The translations under genes were made by a program, and so were the position numbers. From positions 36,920,051 through 36,984,050 of the forward strand of contig CM039129.1 of the NCBI GenBank assembly GCA_022036555.1: a stretch of 64,000 nt of DNA, written 5' to 3'. The stretch is from Microstegium vimineum. Taxonomy: Eukaryota > Streptophyta > Magnoliopsida > Poales > Poaceae. Of this stretch, positions 23,119-35,650 are shown piece after piece (within the stretch, counting starts at the first letter, position 1; each line of letters starts with the position of its first letter). Under the pieces are notes generated by a model. It had not been told where the DNA came from. It worked only from the letters and a program-made list of their open reading frames with translations, and did no database searches.

Positions 23119-24894
23119 TGAAAGGTCCTAGATGGCTAGAGGGCGGGTGAATAGCCTAATAAAAATTCTACAAACCACTAGAGCAAAGGTTAGATTAACA
23201 CTTAAGCGAAGCTTTTTGCTCTAGCTCTACTAGGGATGCAAAGCCACCTATCCAATCAATTCTAGTTGATTAAGTGTCTATCAATCAATAGCAACAACCT
23301 AAGGCACTTAACTTGAACTAACAAGAACAACTAACAAGCTAAGCTAACTAGCAAGCTACACAAGCTAACTAAGCAAGATAGGAAAGAGTAGATACAATGA
23401 AGATGGTGATGGTTATACCGATGCCTTGTGTAGATAATATACCAATGAGAATACCAATCATAATAAGATCACCAAGAGTAGCCAGGAGACAAGATTAACA
23501 CAATGATTTTTCTCCCGAGGTTCACTTGGTTGCCACCAAGCTAGTCCCCGTTGTGTCGACTACCCAAATGGTGATTCGGTGGCTAATAGGCAATGACAAG
23601 CCTAGCTCACAACTTGAGCGCCACAAGAATCCACCCAAGTGAGAGTAACTCAATGACACGAGCACTTTACTAGAGTTACCCTTTGGCTTCTCCGCCGAGG
23701 TGGGTACAAGCCCTCTCACAATCCAATGGAACCGGCCACAAACAATCACCAACTTGTGCCAACTCCTCCTTCTTGCTCCAAGCCGTCTAGGTGTTGGCAA
23801 ACACCAAGAATAACAAGAAAACCGTAGCAAGAACGATCACCAAGTGCTTCTAGATCCAAATCACTAAGCAATGCACTTGGATGCACTCTATCTCTTTTGG
23901 GATGAACAAGAATCAAAGAGATGAGTGGGAGAGGTGCTTGGGAGCTCACAAGAGTGTATGACAAGTGAAAGATCCGAGAGAGAGAGCTCCAACCAGCTAC
24001 ATGCCCTTAAATAGCCACCTCTCAAAAAACTAGTTGTTGTGCCTGTTTCGAGGGCATCGGACGTTGTTTAAGTTGGCGTCGGAAGCTCCTTCGCCAGCGT
24101 CCGACGCCAATACAGAGAGCATCCAGAGAGCTCCCCTGTGCGTCGGACGTGTCCGTCGCCTTTCCGTCGGACGCTCCACAACGTCTGTCGCTTCTGTGTC
24201 AGAGAGTTCTTCAAATTGGCAGACGCACTTTTGTTTCTGGCTCAGCGTTCGTCGCTGTTTTCTTAGCGTCCGTCGACGTTGTCCGTCGCGATAACAGAGA
24301 GCATCCAAAGAGCTTCCGAAACCGACAGACACGCCCATCGCCTTGTCGACAGACGCTCCTCAGCGTCCGTCGCTCTGCCTGAAGGTGCCTGAGCTGATGT
24401 GTATCCGTCGGACGCGTCCGACGCCTGGAACCAGCGTCTGGCGCCAGCGTCCGGCGCCCTATCTTGCTCCTTCCTTGTTTCTTTCTTTTTCAACCTTGGT
24501 GTTTAGCATATATTTTATGGGTTTTAAGCAAGGCTATGTTACTAGGTGATTTAATGCACATGCATGAATGACGACACCTAGTAGCACTTGATAACCGCAA
24601 TCACAACGTCTTTCCCTTCTTGATAGTACGGCTATCTATCCTAAAGGTGATCACACTCTCTATAGTTTCTTGATAACTAAACCAAAAATGGCCTTATGAT
24701 ATACCTTTGCCTTGAGACCATTTTTGTTTTTATCTTTCTTCTTTTCCTTAGTCCATGAAGCACTTGATCAATGCACCATTGTCATCCTTTTAGCTCCATG
24801 TGTTAAGGTGGATCACCCTAGCTAGATCATGCACTTAGCACTAGGGTTAGTCCATAGGTTTCATCAATTAACCAAAACCAAACAAGGTCTTTCA
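23119..24894 (-). repeat. 3' LTR of Sirevirus 2 (1776 bp)
   Basis: Left edge TGAAAGGTCCTAG and right edge AAGGTCTTTCA form inverted TG...CA ends. The polypurine tract (ATCTCCCCCTTTTTGG, 24895-24910, on the opposite strand) abuts the right edge. 24040-24440 is packed with GCGTCGGACGC-like palindromes. Flanking bases 23114-23118 (GGGAT) would be half of the target duplication; the other half has been lost. Confidence 0.8.
24040..24440. repeat. Palindromic CGTCGGACGC array in the Sirevirus 2 LTR
   Basis: CGTCGGACG, CGTCCGACG and GCGTCCGTCG words recur about every 20-30 bp, including near-perfect palindromes such as GCGTCCGACGC (24098-24108). The stretch is CpG-dense beside AT-rich flanks. All open frames across it are Arg/Ser-rich artefacts. 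It matches the palindromic regulatory segment described for Sirevirus LTRs. Confidence 0.8.
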
Positions 24895-25866
24895 ATCTCC
24901 CCCTTTTTGGTAATCGATGACAACCTTTCACAAAAGGATATATATAATGAAAATTTCCAACTTTGGTAGTATTAGCTCCCCCTACATATGTGATATATGA
25001 GTTTGGTTCATTTTGATCACATATGTATGAATAGGAATTGTGGGAGAGTGAATGCTACCAAATGATGCTAAGGTATAAAGAATGGACCTTTGAAGCGTGA
25101 TACCAATCGGAGTGCACTTTTATACTATCCTTAGCACCATGAATGCCTAGAAACCACTTGAAAACACTTAAGAGGCAAACTTGATAGAACTAGATACCAT
25201 TTGAGAAGACAAGAGAAGATCTCTAAACATGCTAGTTCTTCAAGCACCATAACATTTAGATTCTAGCATTCACCACACAAGCATAACATGAAGATAAATA
25301 TATATGCAAGAAAGCACTTATGAATGCACAAAGATATGCAACAACTTTATTCATAGGCTTGCTCCCCTACTTGTGTGCTTTCATTTTTCAAATTTTTCAA
25401 AAACATTTTACTTACTTCTTTTGTGAACTACTTATTTCTCCCCCTTTGTCATCTATTATCATAAAAGATGTGCTCAAAGGTTTGATTATTGGAGAGAGGT
25501 TTTAGTTGTGGTTCAATCTAGATTACTTGCCCCAAGCTATTTAACTCGGTTTAAACCATGGACAAGCTTGTTCACATATCCTAGAATGGTTATCTTGCCC
25601 ATGTTGAGCTAAACATTTGAAGTTCATGATCTAGATCAAACTCTAGGATTGCAAGCCCACAAATATGTCATATGCTACCTCTAGATCATATCAAGCATAG
25701 AGACAATAGTGGTGCCATATAAGCATCAAAACATTTTGATTTTCATGAATGATCCTAATGAGTTGATGTCTAGATGCACTAACAAGTCCTAATAAGGATG
25801 AATGACATGTCAATCAACTTGTACCTTGCAAAGCTTGAAGGAGAGGCATGTCATATATGGGGTGCA
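24895..25866 (-). other. 3' non-coding region of Sirevirus 2 with multiple polypurine tracts
   Basis: Between the pol stop and the LTR, purine tracts on the element strand sit at 24895-24910, 24974-24983, 25361-25369 and 25436-25448. The tract next to the LTR is the probable primer for plus-strand DNA. No accessory ORF was recognised. Confidence 0.65.
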
Positions 25867-27350
25867 TCAACACATATTTGAGAAGTCAAGAATGTTCAAT
25901 TCATTCCTTAGCTTGCAAAACCTCTTCTCATCTAGTGGATTGGTGAATATGTCGGCAAGTTGATCATCGGTGCCAACACTTGTGATTTTGATATCACCTT
26001 TGAGTTTATCGTCCCTTATGAAGTGGTGCCTTACATCAATGTGCTTGGTTCTTGAATGATGAACCGGATTGTTGGTTAGCTTCACCGCACTTTCATTGTC
26101 ACATAGCAATGACACTTGCTTGAATTTGATTCCAAAGTGATCCAAAGCAATTGAGCACAACAACTACCCGCACTTATGTATTCGGCTTCGGCGGTAGAGA
26201 GTGCAACACTATTTTGCTTCTTTGATGACCAAGATAGAAGTGACATGCCTAGCAATTGACATGTGCCCGATGTGCTCTTTCTATTAATCTTGCATCCCGC
26301 ATAGTCGGAGTCCGAATATCCAAGTAACTCAAAGTTTGACCCTTTGGGATACCACAATCCAACATCTTGTGTATGCTTCAAGTACCTCAATATTATCTTT
26401 GTAGCCTTCAAGTGACTTTCTCTTGGAGAGGCTTGGAATCTTGCACACATGCATACACTAAACATCACATCCGGCCTAAAAGCGGTCACATAGAGTAAGC
26501 TTCCAATCATAGACCAATATAACTTTTGATCCACCATGTTGCCACTAGCATCACTATCCAAATGTCCATTAGTGCCCATTGGAGTGCTAATGCCCTTAGA
26601 CTCTTCTAAGCCGAATTTCTTCATCGTATCCTTGATGTACTTGCCTTGACTCACAAAGGTGCCATTCTTCAATTGCTTGATTTGAAGAACAAGGAAGTAG
26701 CTAAGTTCACCAATCATTGACATTTCAAACTCATTTGCCATCATTTTGCCAAATTCTTCACAAAATTCTTGATTGGTTGAGCCGAATATGATATCATCTA
26801 CATAGATTTGGAGCACAAATAGATCCTTGCCAAGACTCTTGGTGAAGAGTGTAGTATCAACCTTCCCCATGATGAACCCTTTAGATAGAAGAAAATCCCT
26901 CAATCTTTCGTACCATGCTCTAGGTGCTTGCTTCAAGCCATATAAAGCCTTTCTCAATTTGTACACATGGTTGGGCTTCTTGTCATCTTCAAAATCGAGA
27001 GATTGCTCAACATATACTAGCTCATTGATGTATCCATTCAAGAAAGCACTCTTCACATCCATTTGGTATAGCTTGATGTTGTGTGCACATGCATAGGCCA
27101 ATAGGATTCTAATTGCCTCTAATCTTGCAACCGGTGCATAAGTTTCTCCAAAGTCAAGACCCTCAACTTGAGTGTATCCTTGAGCTACTAGTCTTGCTTT
27201 GTTCCTCACAACTATACCATATTGTGCCAATTACATTGTAGTTCTTGGATCTTTCAACTAGTTCCCAAACTTGATTCCTAGTGAAATTGTTGAGCTCTTC
27301 ATGCATAGCATTGACCCAATCAACATCTTGTAGGGCTTCTTCAATCTTTG
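25867..27350 (-). pseudogene. Sirevirus 2 pol, C-terminal part: RT and RNase H
   Basis: The minus strand begins IEEALQDVDWVNAMHEEL, then NQVWELV, NKARLVAQGYTQ, QMDVKSAFLNG, LKQAPRAWYERL and the RT catalytic YVDDIIFGS. Copia RNase H follows with GYSDSDYAG, STSGTC and the DNESAVKL / TKHIDVRHHF tail, stop at 25867. Frameshifts near 27200 and 26120 break an otherwise long frame. The left-hand CTTTG (27346-27350) is the target duplication of element C. The upstream half continues at 50782. Confidence 0.88.
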
Positions 27351-28479
27351 TGTTGACACAAAAAGCGTCAAGATCTGCGAACACCTCGGGCTTATACCCG
27401 AAATTCGATATCCGGAGGCGTGCCAGTCGATTTGACCAGTTAATCGACAAGGACGATAACTAGAACAAGATCCAATCCAGACAACGGCGATGCGCCCGGA
27501 TGCTGGGATTGAGGCTTGATCAGGATAACTAGAGCAGAGCTGAACGAGGCAACAGCGATGCGCCCGGATGCCAAGGCTCAGAGGTACTCCCACACGGAAC
27601 TTGCAAGGATTTTGACGGAGATCAAGGTGATGCAGCCCGTCGAAGCTTGAAGAACTCGTTGATAAGCTATAACTAATGCAAAAAGGGTAAATTGCGATAA
27701 AAGTAGAATAAGAGTAAAATTGGTTTGTTTGATATTGGATTGATTCATCTTTTTCGTAGCCCTCGGGCACATATTTATACTCCCGCATGGAGAGTTATAC
27801 AAAGACACGACTCGTATCCTTCCTAAAACAAACCCCTAACTTTAAGGAAACTGACTCACGCAGGAGTCGGATCTAAAATAACAATATTTATTTCCCTAAA
27901 CAAACACACCTATTTTAAAGGAAAATAAACAACTCATGTAAGAGTCGGACTCAAACTACTATAATAATACTGGTACAAAATCACCAGTTTCCTTATATCT
28001 CTCCTCGATGGAAACTTTCCATCGGCAGACCCCTTCAATCCACGACTTCCTTCTTTGACCACTGGCACCCTTCTGCTGATATCAGGCGCTAAGTCACCCT
28101 GTACTCATCGGCACCTCATGCCCATCGACATCGGCAATACTTCCCGATCGGCAACCTTGCACTAGTAACTGTCTTCACCAATCAGTCCCTATCGGCAATC
28201 GGCAACCACTCTTCATCGGCAATCGGCAATGCCTCCTTATCGGCAATCGGTAATCTGTCAGCAATCAGCATTAGCAACTTCATAGCTTAAGTTATTCGAC
28301 TTCACCAATTAACCTTTGTCGGCAAGAACCATCCAGCCTCCATCGGCAGCACACTTAGTCTTCCCGCAGCATATTCCCATCGGCAATATTGGCTTATTAT
28401 TTCCCGATACCGTTGGAGAACGGCCGCTGACCAGTCAAACCTTAGCTCATTTGACACGTGCTGAAAAACGGTGTCAACA
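27351..28479 (-). repeat. 3' LTR of element C (1129 bp)
   Basis: Ends TGTTGACAC...GTGTCAACA. By eye it differs from the 5' LTR at roughly a dozen positions plus one 24-bp unit, about 1 percent. The minus-strand TATA box is at 27779-27772. The sequence just outside (28480-28490, CATGCCCCCCA) is the polypurine tract on the element strand. 28090-28400 holds ten exact ATCGGC words. Confidence 0.92.
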
Positions 28480-28736
28480 CATGCCCCCCAGTTTCAGAGC
28501 GTATAGTACTTTACATGTCGAAATTCTCTCCACTGTAGCCATTGTTGCAGCCGTTACCTTCGAGATAAATGCACAGTTTCCTCGATCACCGTGTGCAGAA
28601 CCGCAATTTAATAATAAAATCCCTCGATTGTAGCACAAACAGTTGCAGATCACCTCGATCACCGCGCATATCTACCACGGGTCTCTCCACATTCCTGCAG
28701 TGTGAATCGGAACCCCAAAATGCCCCTGAGTAAGCT

Positions 28737-28744
28737 TATAAAAG
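28737..28744 (+). promoter_or_regulatory. TATA box of the antisense PMD gene in element C
   Basis: TATAAAAG lies 155 bp upstream of the ATG at 28899, inside the element and outside the LTR. The same box is kept in D (40232-40239), and a minus-strand TATAAAGA precedes the gene in E (62564-62557). This suggests the accessory gene has its own promoter. Confidence 0.6.
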
Positions 28745-28898
28745 TTACCGGGATCCACACTACTTTTTACCCCGAGTTCATTTTCACTTTCACACTCCGC
28801 CTTCGTCTTCAACCTCCGGCACCTCCGAAGAACACAAGTTTGAGCAACAGTTCCTTTCCGCAATCCAAGGATGAACCGCAAGCACTCCTTCTGCTCCA

Positions 28899-31800
28899 AT
28901 GGCGATCCAAGTCGACATCCCCAAGGTAAGACCTACTCTCTTCCTAATCCAACCTCTTTCTGGTTCTTTTCCGCACGAATCTAGGATCAATCCCGTTCCT
29001 TTTCTGATTCTTCCCTTTCTTTTCCTCGAACCCTAGGAACTGTACAACAAGGTAGTCATCCCGCTTGCCAATTCCAACTTCAGCTGTCTAGGCCCCATGG
29101 GCAATCCAGATCCCACCTTCATAATCAATGCAGAAACCAACCGGGTACCCTTCAGATCCGAGTGCTTTGGCTTAGGATTATGGAAAGATGCCTTTCGGTC
29201 ATGGCCAAAGCCCACCAAGGGGTGGAAGAACTGGTACCTTAGGGTAGCTAGATCACAGCAGGTGTACTGACAAGAACACAGTCTGGATCAGTGCATCAGG
29301 CTTTCAATTGCCGATATGGAAAAGAACGAGAACATGCTGATGGCTGCCTCCTACTTCTGGTCGGACACCATGAATGCCTTCCTTTTCCGACACGGACCAG
29401 CCACCGCAACCCTTGCCGATGTCCACATGTTGACCGGCCTGGACATCTCTTCTCCCGATACTTTCACCCTGTTCAACAGGAAAGCCGAGCACAAGGTAAA
29501 CACTCGGAACATCGACGGCTGGAGAGGCTACATCCATGAGTACCAGAAGACCGGATCGGTAAACCAACGTGAGCACGCCACATTTCTGAACATGTGGCTG
29601 GAAAAGTTCATCTTCTGCGGCAAAACTGTCGGACCGACCACCATGCATCTCCCTGCAGCTAAGCTACTTGCCGATGGGACAAGACTTCCCTTAGGCAGAT
29701 ATCTTCTTGGATCGGTATACTGCCTTCTACATCAGGTATCCCAGAAGTTACTGCTAGGAGAACCCATCGGCAATCTTGGGGGTCCCTGGTGGTTTGTAAA
29801 CATGTGGCTGAACGCACATATGCACAAGGCCCTTCAGTTTGATCTGTTTGCCCAACAATTCTCGAGGGATATATCGGAAGACCATCAGTATAGGGATGAT
29901 GAATCGGCAACTCTCCCTCCACTCAATTTTGGAGAGGCTATCATAGTGCTGCCAGGGACCGATGCCAATACAGAGCAGTTCGGCTCATTTTTTCAGAAGT
30001 TTTATACTGGACTTTCCTCCACGGAACGGCTCTGGTGGCCATATCTTGACGAAAACAATCAGTTCCCGCTGCTATTCAACCTCACCGATGGGAACGTGCC
30101 TGAGAACCAAGTAATCATGAAGGCTAGCATCACTCCCGAGCTATTCCAGTGAATATCTTCGGATTTGGGAAGAATGCCCCTCCATCTTACGAGTTCTACT
30201 ACCCATCGACAGCGGCGAGACAACTAGCATTTGGCCAACTGCCGATCAAACTCTGCTACTCCAAAATAGTGAAGCCCAGGCAGACAATTTCCAGTGCTCT
30301 AGACTGGAACAAGGTCGTCAATCTTCCTCCTGATGCCGATATATCAGACATTGACTTGTCCTCCTGGTCACCAACCTCCTTCATCACAAACGAATACAAA
30401 TCCTGGTGGCAAGAATGGAGGCACCAACTATTTGCTAAGTCGTCGCACTATTATCGGCACACGATTGACGCCGATCACATCATCCCCGATGACGCAGTAA
30501 GTCTCTATTCCGATGCGTTCCTTATTACTTTGCTTCCACCATCAGCACTTAACCTTTTTGCTCTTGACAGGCCGATGATCCGATTCCCACGATGAGCAAT
30601 AGTGGCAGACCCTTCAATCTTCGGATAATGGGTCCCATATCAATCATCGGCAACAAATCCCCTACGCTGGCTGCCTTCACCCCTCAACAGGTACCTACGC
30701 CGACACCTGCAAGAGTCAAGGCTACATCGGCCGCTGCTGCTGCCCTGACGCGGGTTCATGCAGTAAACTCATCTTTACCCGTACCGATTACATACTGTTT
30801 TATCGGCAACATTTTATTTTGTATAACTCGCTTTATATTCCCAGGCAATGTGGTCATCGGCAGCTGCTTCAAGCAGACAAGTGCCTCCCAGTCCCGCTGC
30901 GGATGCCCCCCAGTCTTCGTCAAAGCGGGTTGGATCCCCTGCTGCTGCGCCAAGGAAGAAGAGGCGTCTGAGGCTGGCTTCTCCATCTTCGCCATCGGTC
31001 CCAATTGTACCATCCACTACCGATGCGCCACCAGCAAGACTGTCATCGGTTCCAGTTGCACCACCAACCGCCGGTGCGTCATTGGCAGAACCTCCATCGG
31101 CTCCTATCCCTGACCAGCCGATGGACGACGTCCCCGATCAAGAGGCAACTCCACCCGCTGCAGCAGCGGAGGCGGCATCGCCATCGGCACCGTCGGCCGA
31201 AGTTCCCGACGAGGAAACAACTCCACCTGCCATAGCAGCGGAGGCAACATCGGCATCGGCACCGTCAGCCGAAGTTCCCGATGAGGGAGCATCGTCGCCA
31301 CCACAAGAACCAGGCACTACGTCGGAAGCGGCGCCAGTGACAACACCACCAGTACCAACGGCGTCGACTGCTTCCCCGATGGAGGCTCAGTCATCGGCAA
31401 CTGCTGTCGATGCCCAAGATGAGGCTGGACCATCCAGTATGCCAAGTCCCAGGCAGGAGATCCTCTTCAAGATGGTAAGTCGATTACCTTAAAGCTCATA
31501 GTATAATTTTACGATCAGCATATTTTAACTCTTCTGTTTTCAGGCCCAAGACTCCCCGGACAGTCTCTTCTCCTTCAGTCTTAACCCCCGGGATGAAGAT
31601 GAACGCCAAGGCCTCATTCAAGCGGACAGCCTGTTCTCCTTCGCAGTCGACATCCCCGATGACGATGAAGAGGAACAGAGCTCTGTTCCAGCCCTATCGG
31701 CAGAGGTCAAGACCAAGCTTGAAGCATTGCTCTCCTTGCTGCTACAAGACACACCCTAGCTCATTCAGGATTCATCCGCAGCAAGGATTGCTTTCAAGGA

Positions 31801-32290
31801 TATCCAAGGCCACCTCCCTGCCGATATGGAGGAAATCCTTTTCCAGGCAACCTTCCTCGACAGTAAGCAAATCTAGTACCAGAGGCTTTCCCGTCGCATT
31901 GCCGATAGGGCTGCCCAATCCAAGAGCGAGGAAGAAAAGCTTAAGTTCAAAAATATTGCCAATGAAAAGCACAAGGGCATCGGCCAAGTAGAAGTCTCCA
32001 TCAACGGCCTCGATCAAGAAATCACTCAGCTATCAGCAAAGAAAGAAGACCTATTAGCTAAGTTACAAAGGGTCGAGGAGGCTCTGACTGCACCCAACCA
32101 GCAGAAAGCCCAATTATTTGATACCATCAGGGTTCTGCGGCAAGAAAGGGACCAGAATGCCCGATAAGCCATCTTGTGGAAGAAGAAAATCAAGCCGGTC
32201 GAGGGCTCTGCTGATGTCGATGCCAAGGAGATGGATGAGATAGAGCAAATTCGCCTGCATGCGATATCAGCCATCCACTCTTTGTTGTAA
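28899..32290 (+). pseudogene. Antisense accessory gene of element C: plant mobile domain protein, five exons
   Basis: Opposite in sense to gag-pol. Exons: 28899-28925, 29037-30496, 30571-30762, 30845-31474, 31544-32290. All introns (69-111 bp) have GT...AG ends. Exon 1 encodes nine residues (MAIQVDIPK). Exon 2 is a plant mobile (aminotransferase-like) domain with WKNWYLRVARS, SYFWSDTMNAFLFRHGPA, TLADVHMLTGLD and ARQLAFGQLPIKLCY. Exon 4 is a Pro/Ala/Ser/Glu-rich linker with a basic PRKKRRLRL patch, a likely nuclear signal. Exon 5 begins acidic and is a long coiled coil ending AISAIHSLL. Stops in exon 2 (TGG to TGA, 29268) and exon 5 and a frameshift near 30140 make this copy a pseudogene. PMD proteins of plants act in silencing and genome stability; the role in the element is unknown. 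Confidence 0.85.
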
Positions 32291-32413
32291 CCTATTTGTA
32301 GTATCGGCAAATGTAACTCTGACACTTTGAATTTGACTTTTGTAATATAATGTCTATACGCTTTTACCGATGCTTATATAATTTTCTCTTTCACCGGCAT
32401 CCAAACGAGCACG

Positions 32414-35400
32414 CTATGCATCTACCCATATGCTAGGGTAATACTTTTTTAAGTATTTGCCGTTGATCGCTCTAGAGAATGCAACTCCTTCGAGAGTTTC
32501 CAAAACGTAAGCATTACCAGGAGCAGACTGCTTTATCCGATAAGGACCCTCCCAATTAGTGGACCACTTTCCAAATTTAGAGCTCTTAGTCCCGATCGGT
32601 AAAATTAACTTCCAAACCAAATCACCATCGACAAATTCCTTTACTTTTACTTTCTTGTCATACCATCTGGCAACCCTATTCTTATTCTCTTCAATACTAA
32701 TCAACGCCCTCAACCGATGACCTGCCAAATCTTCTAACTCATCTTTCATCAGAGTAGCATAATCATCGGTCGTTAGTTGATCCTGAAACGATAACCGCCT
32801 AGAACCAGTTTTAATTTCCCAAGGCAGGACAGCATCGTGTCCATAGACCAACTGATACGGCGAGACCTTGGTTGCACCATGACAAGCCATCCGATATGAC
32901 CATAAGGCTTCGTTTAGCACTACATGCCACCTTCTAGGGTTTTCTTCAATCTTACATTTTATAAGCTTAATAACTCCTTTATTAGTTGCTTCAACTTGAC
33001 CGTTAGCCTGAGCATAATAAGGAGAAGAGTTTAACACCTTGAAACCCATGCCAGCAGCAAACTCATCAAACTCTCCCAATGTGAACATGGTTCCTTGATC
33101 GGTAGTAATAGTCTGAGGAATACCAAATCGGTACACAATGTGTTCTTTAACGAAATCCACCATGTTTGCCGACGTCACTTTCTTCAAGGGAATTGCCTCA
33201 ACCCATTTAGTGAGGTAATCGGTAGCAACAAGTATAAATTTATGCCCCTTACTCGATGGCGGATAAATTTGGCCGATGAGATCAATAGCCCATCCTCTGA
33301 ACGGCCAAGGTTTGATTATAGGATTCATTGCCGATGCAGGTGCCCTCTGCACGTTACCAAACTTCTGACAGTCCTGGCATCCTTTGAAATAGTTGAAGCA
33401 ATCTTCAAGGATTGTCGGCCAATAATATCCATTCCGCCTAATCATCCACTTCATCTTGAATGCCGATTGATGCTCTCCACACACACCATCATGGATTTCA
33501 CCCATCAACTCTTTTGATTCCTCTTTGCCGAGGCATCTAAGCAAAACTCCATCAATTGTCCGATAATACAACTCATCGTCAAGGAGAGCATACTTAGTGG
33601 CTTGGAACCTCAGACGCCTTTCAACCTTCTTAGATGGGTCTCTTAAGTAATCGGCAATCTCCTTTTTCCAGTCATCGGCAACTGTTACCAATGTCGTGAC
33701 TTCTTGAATCGGTTGATACCCTGAAGCATTCTGCGCTAACTGATTGGCCTCTTAATTATGCAACCTAGGAATGTGCTCAAGGCGATACTCTTTGAATTCT
33801 CTTAACAATTGCAAACACCATTCATGGGCTGCAATCAAAACTTCACTTCGGCATTCATATGTCCCGATCAATTGATTAATCACTAACATGGAATCACCGA
33901 AAATTTCAACAGCATCGGCACGCACTTCCCTGAGTAATTCTAGCCCCTTAAGTAAAGCTTGGTACTCAGCCTAATTGTTTGTTGAAGTAGCAACAATCGG
34001 CAACGAGATTTCATACTTGTGTCCTCGGGGTGAAATCAAGAGAATACCGATACCTGCTCCATCCTTGCACGTAGACCCATCAAAGAATAAAGTCCAAGGA
34101 GCAATCTCAACAGAGCCCACCATATTACAATGCTGAGTAACAAAATCGGCCATTACCTGACCCTTAACAGCCTTAGCCGATTCATACCTTAGGTCAAACT
34201 CTGAAAGTGCCAGAATCCACTTACTGATTCGTCCACTCAAGATCGGCATTGATAACATGTACTTAACCACATCATCTTTGCAGACAATAGTGCATTCAGC
34301 CGACAATAAATAATGCCTTAATTTAATGCAAGAGAAATATAAACATAAGCATAATCTCTCTATGGACGAATACCTGGTTTCAACATCCACCAACCTTCTG
34401 CTCAGGTAATATATTACACGTTCCTTCCCTTCAAATTCTTGAATTAAGGCTGATCCGATAACACCGTCATCGACAGACAAATATAGCCTGAAAGGCTTCC
34501 CGTGTTGAGGTGGAACTAAGACTGGAGGATTTACTAAGTATTTCTTAATCTCCTCTAAGGCTGACTGCTGCTCTTCTTTCCATATAAACTCTTGATCGGC
34601 TTTCAACTTTAACAGTGGACTAAAAGATTTAATCTTACTAGACAGATTGGATATAAACCTCCTAATGAAATTAATCTTGTCGATCAAGGACTGCAGCTCA
34701 GTCTTGTTTGCAGGAGCAACCACCTTGTTAATTGCATCAATAGATTTTCTGCCGATTTCAATGCCTCTCTGATGCACCATGAAACCCAGAAATTGTCCTG
34801 CCGATACGCCGAACGCACACTTGTTAGGGTTCATCTTTAACCCATGCTCCCTTGTGCACTCCAATATTTTTCGCAAATCGGTAAGATGCTTCCCGAAGTC
34901 TCCAGACTTAACCACCACATCATCAATGTAGATTTCAACTATCGTGTCGATATACTTATGAAAGATAAAATTCATTGCTCTCTGATAAGTAGCACCGGCA
35001 TTCTTCAGACCAAAAGTCATGACTACCCATTCAAATAAGCCAACGTGACCTGGACATCGGAAAGCAATCTTGGATATGTCTTCTTCAGCCATGAATATTT
35101 GATTATACCCAGCATTACCATCCATGAAGCTAATAATTTGATGTCCAGCAGCAGCATCAATCAGCAAATCGGCAACGGGCATCGGATAGCCGTTCATCGG
35201 CGTGGCCTTGTTAAGATTCCTGAAATCAATGCAAACACGAAGTTTTCCATTCTTTTTATACACAGGAACCACATTAGAAATCCAATTGGCATATCGGCAT
35301 TGCCGAATAAATCCTGCCTCGATTAACTTTGTAATTTCAGCCTTGATGTCGGGTAAAATAGTAGGATTGCATCGGCGCGCAGGTTGTCGATGTGGTTGGA

Positions 35401-35650
35401 AACCGGACTTGATGGGTAACCGATGTTCAACTATTGATCGGTCTAAACCAGGCATCTCTGTATAATCCCAAGCAAAGCAATCTTTATTCTCCTTTAATAA
35501 ACCAGTCAACTGTTGTTTACATTGGGAATCTAACTTAGCACTAATAAAAGTAGGCCTAGGTTTACTACCATCGCCGATGTCGATCTCAAGCAAGTCATCG
35601 GCAGACGTGAAGCCCTGCCCTAGTTTTCCATCATCAGCGAACCGATCCAT
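32414..35650 (-). pseudogene. pol of element C: RT, RNase H, archaeal RNase H, integrase (two stops)
   Basis: ATG at 35650 on the minus strand, in the +1 frame relative to gag-protease and overlapping its end. RT with intact YIDD, RNase H, archaeal RNase H (LFFDGST, AEYQALLKGLELL, FGDSMLVINQ), then integrase with an HHCC-like zinc region (CQDC), Asp in AIDLIG, Asp in TTDQG and Glu in NGQVEATNKG. The C-terminal part contains GDLVWKLI and ends IWVDA. Two stops (about 33973, Gln to TAG; about 33755, Glu to TAA) fall in the archaeal RNase H. All RT and integrase catalytic residues that I can recognise are present. Confidence 0.9.

Noticed and set aside
24030..24493. Arg/Ser/Thr-rich open frames on both strands
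   Set aside because: They are translations of the palindromic CpG array inside the Sirevirus 2 LTR.
28120..28260. Short regular repeats resembling a CRISPR array
   Set aside because: Units are contiguous 24-bp tandem repeats inside an LTR of a plant element, with no spacers and no cas genes.
29037..30496. PMD coding sequence as an independent host gene that a retrotransposon landed beside
   Set aside because: The same gene lies at the same place and strand in C, D and E and, as a truncated last exon, in A, between pol and the 3' LTR.
34844..35465. Plus-strand open frames opposite pol of C
   Set aside because: Shadow frames of the conserved RT; their sequence has no pattern of its own.
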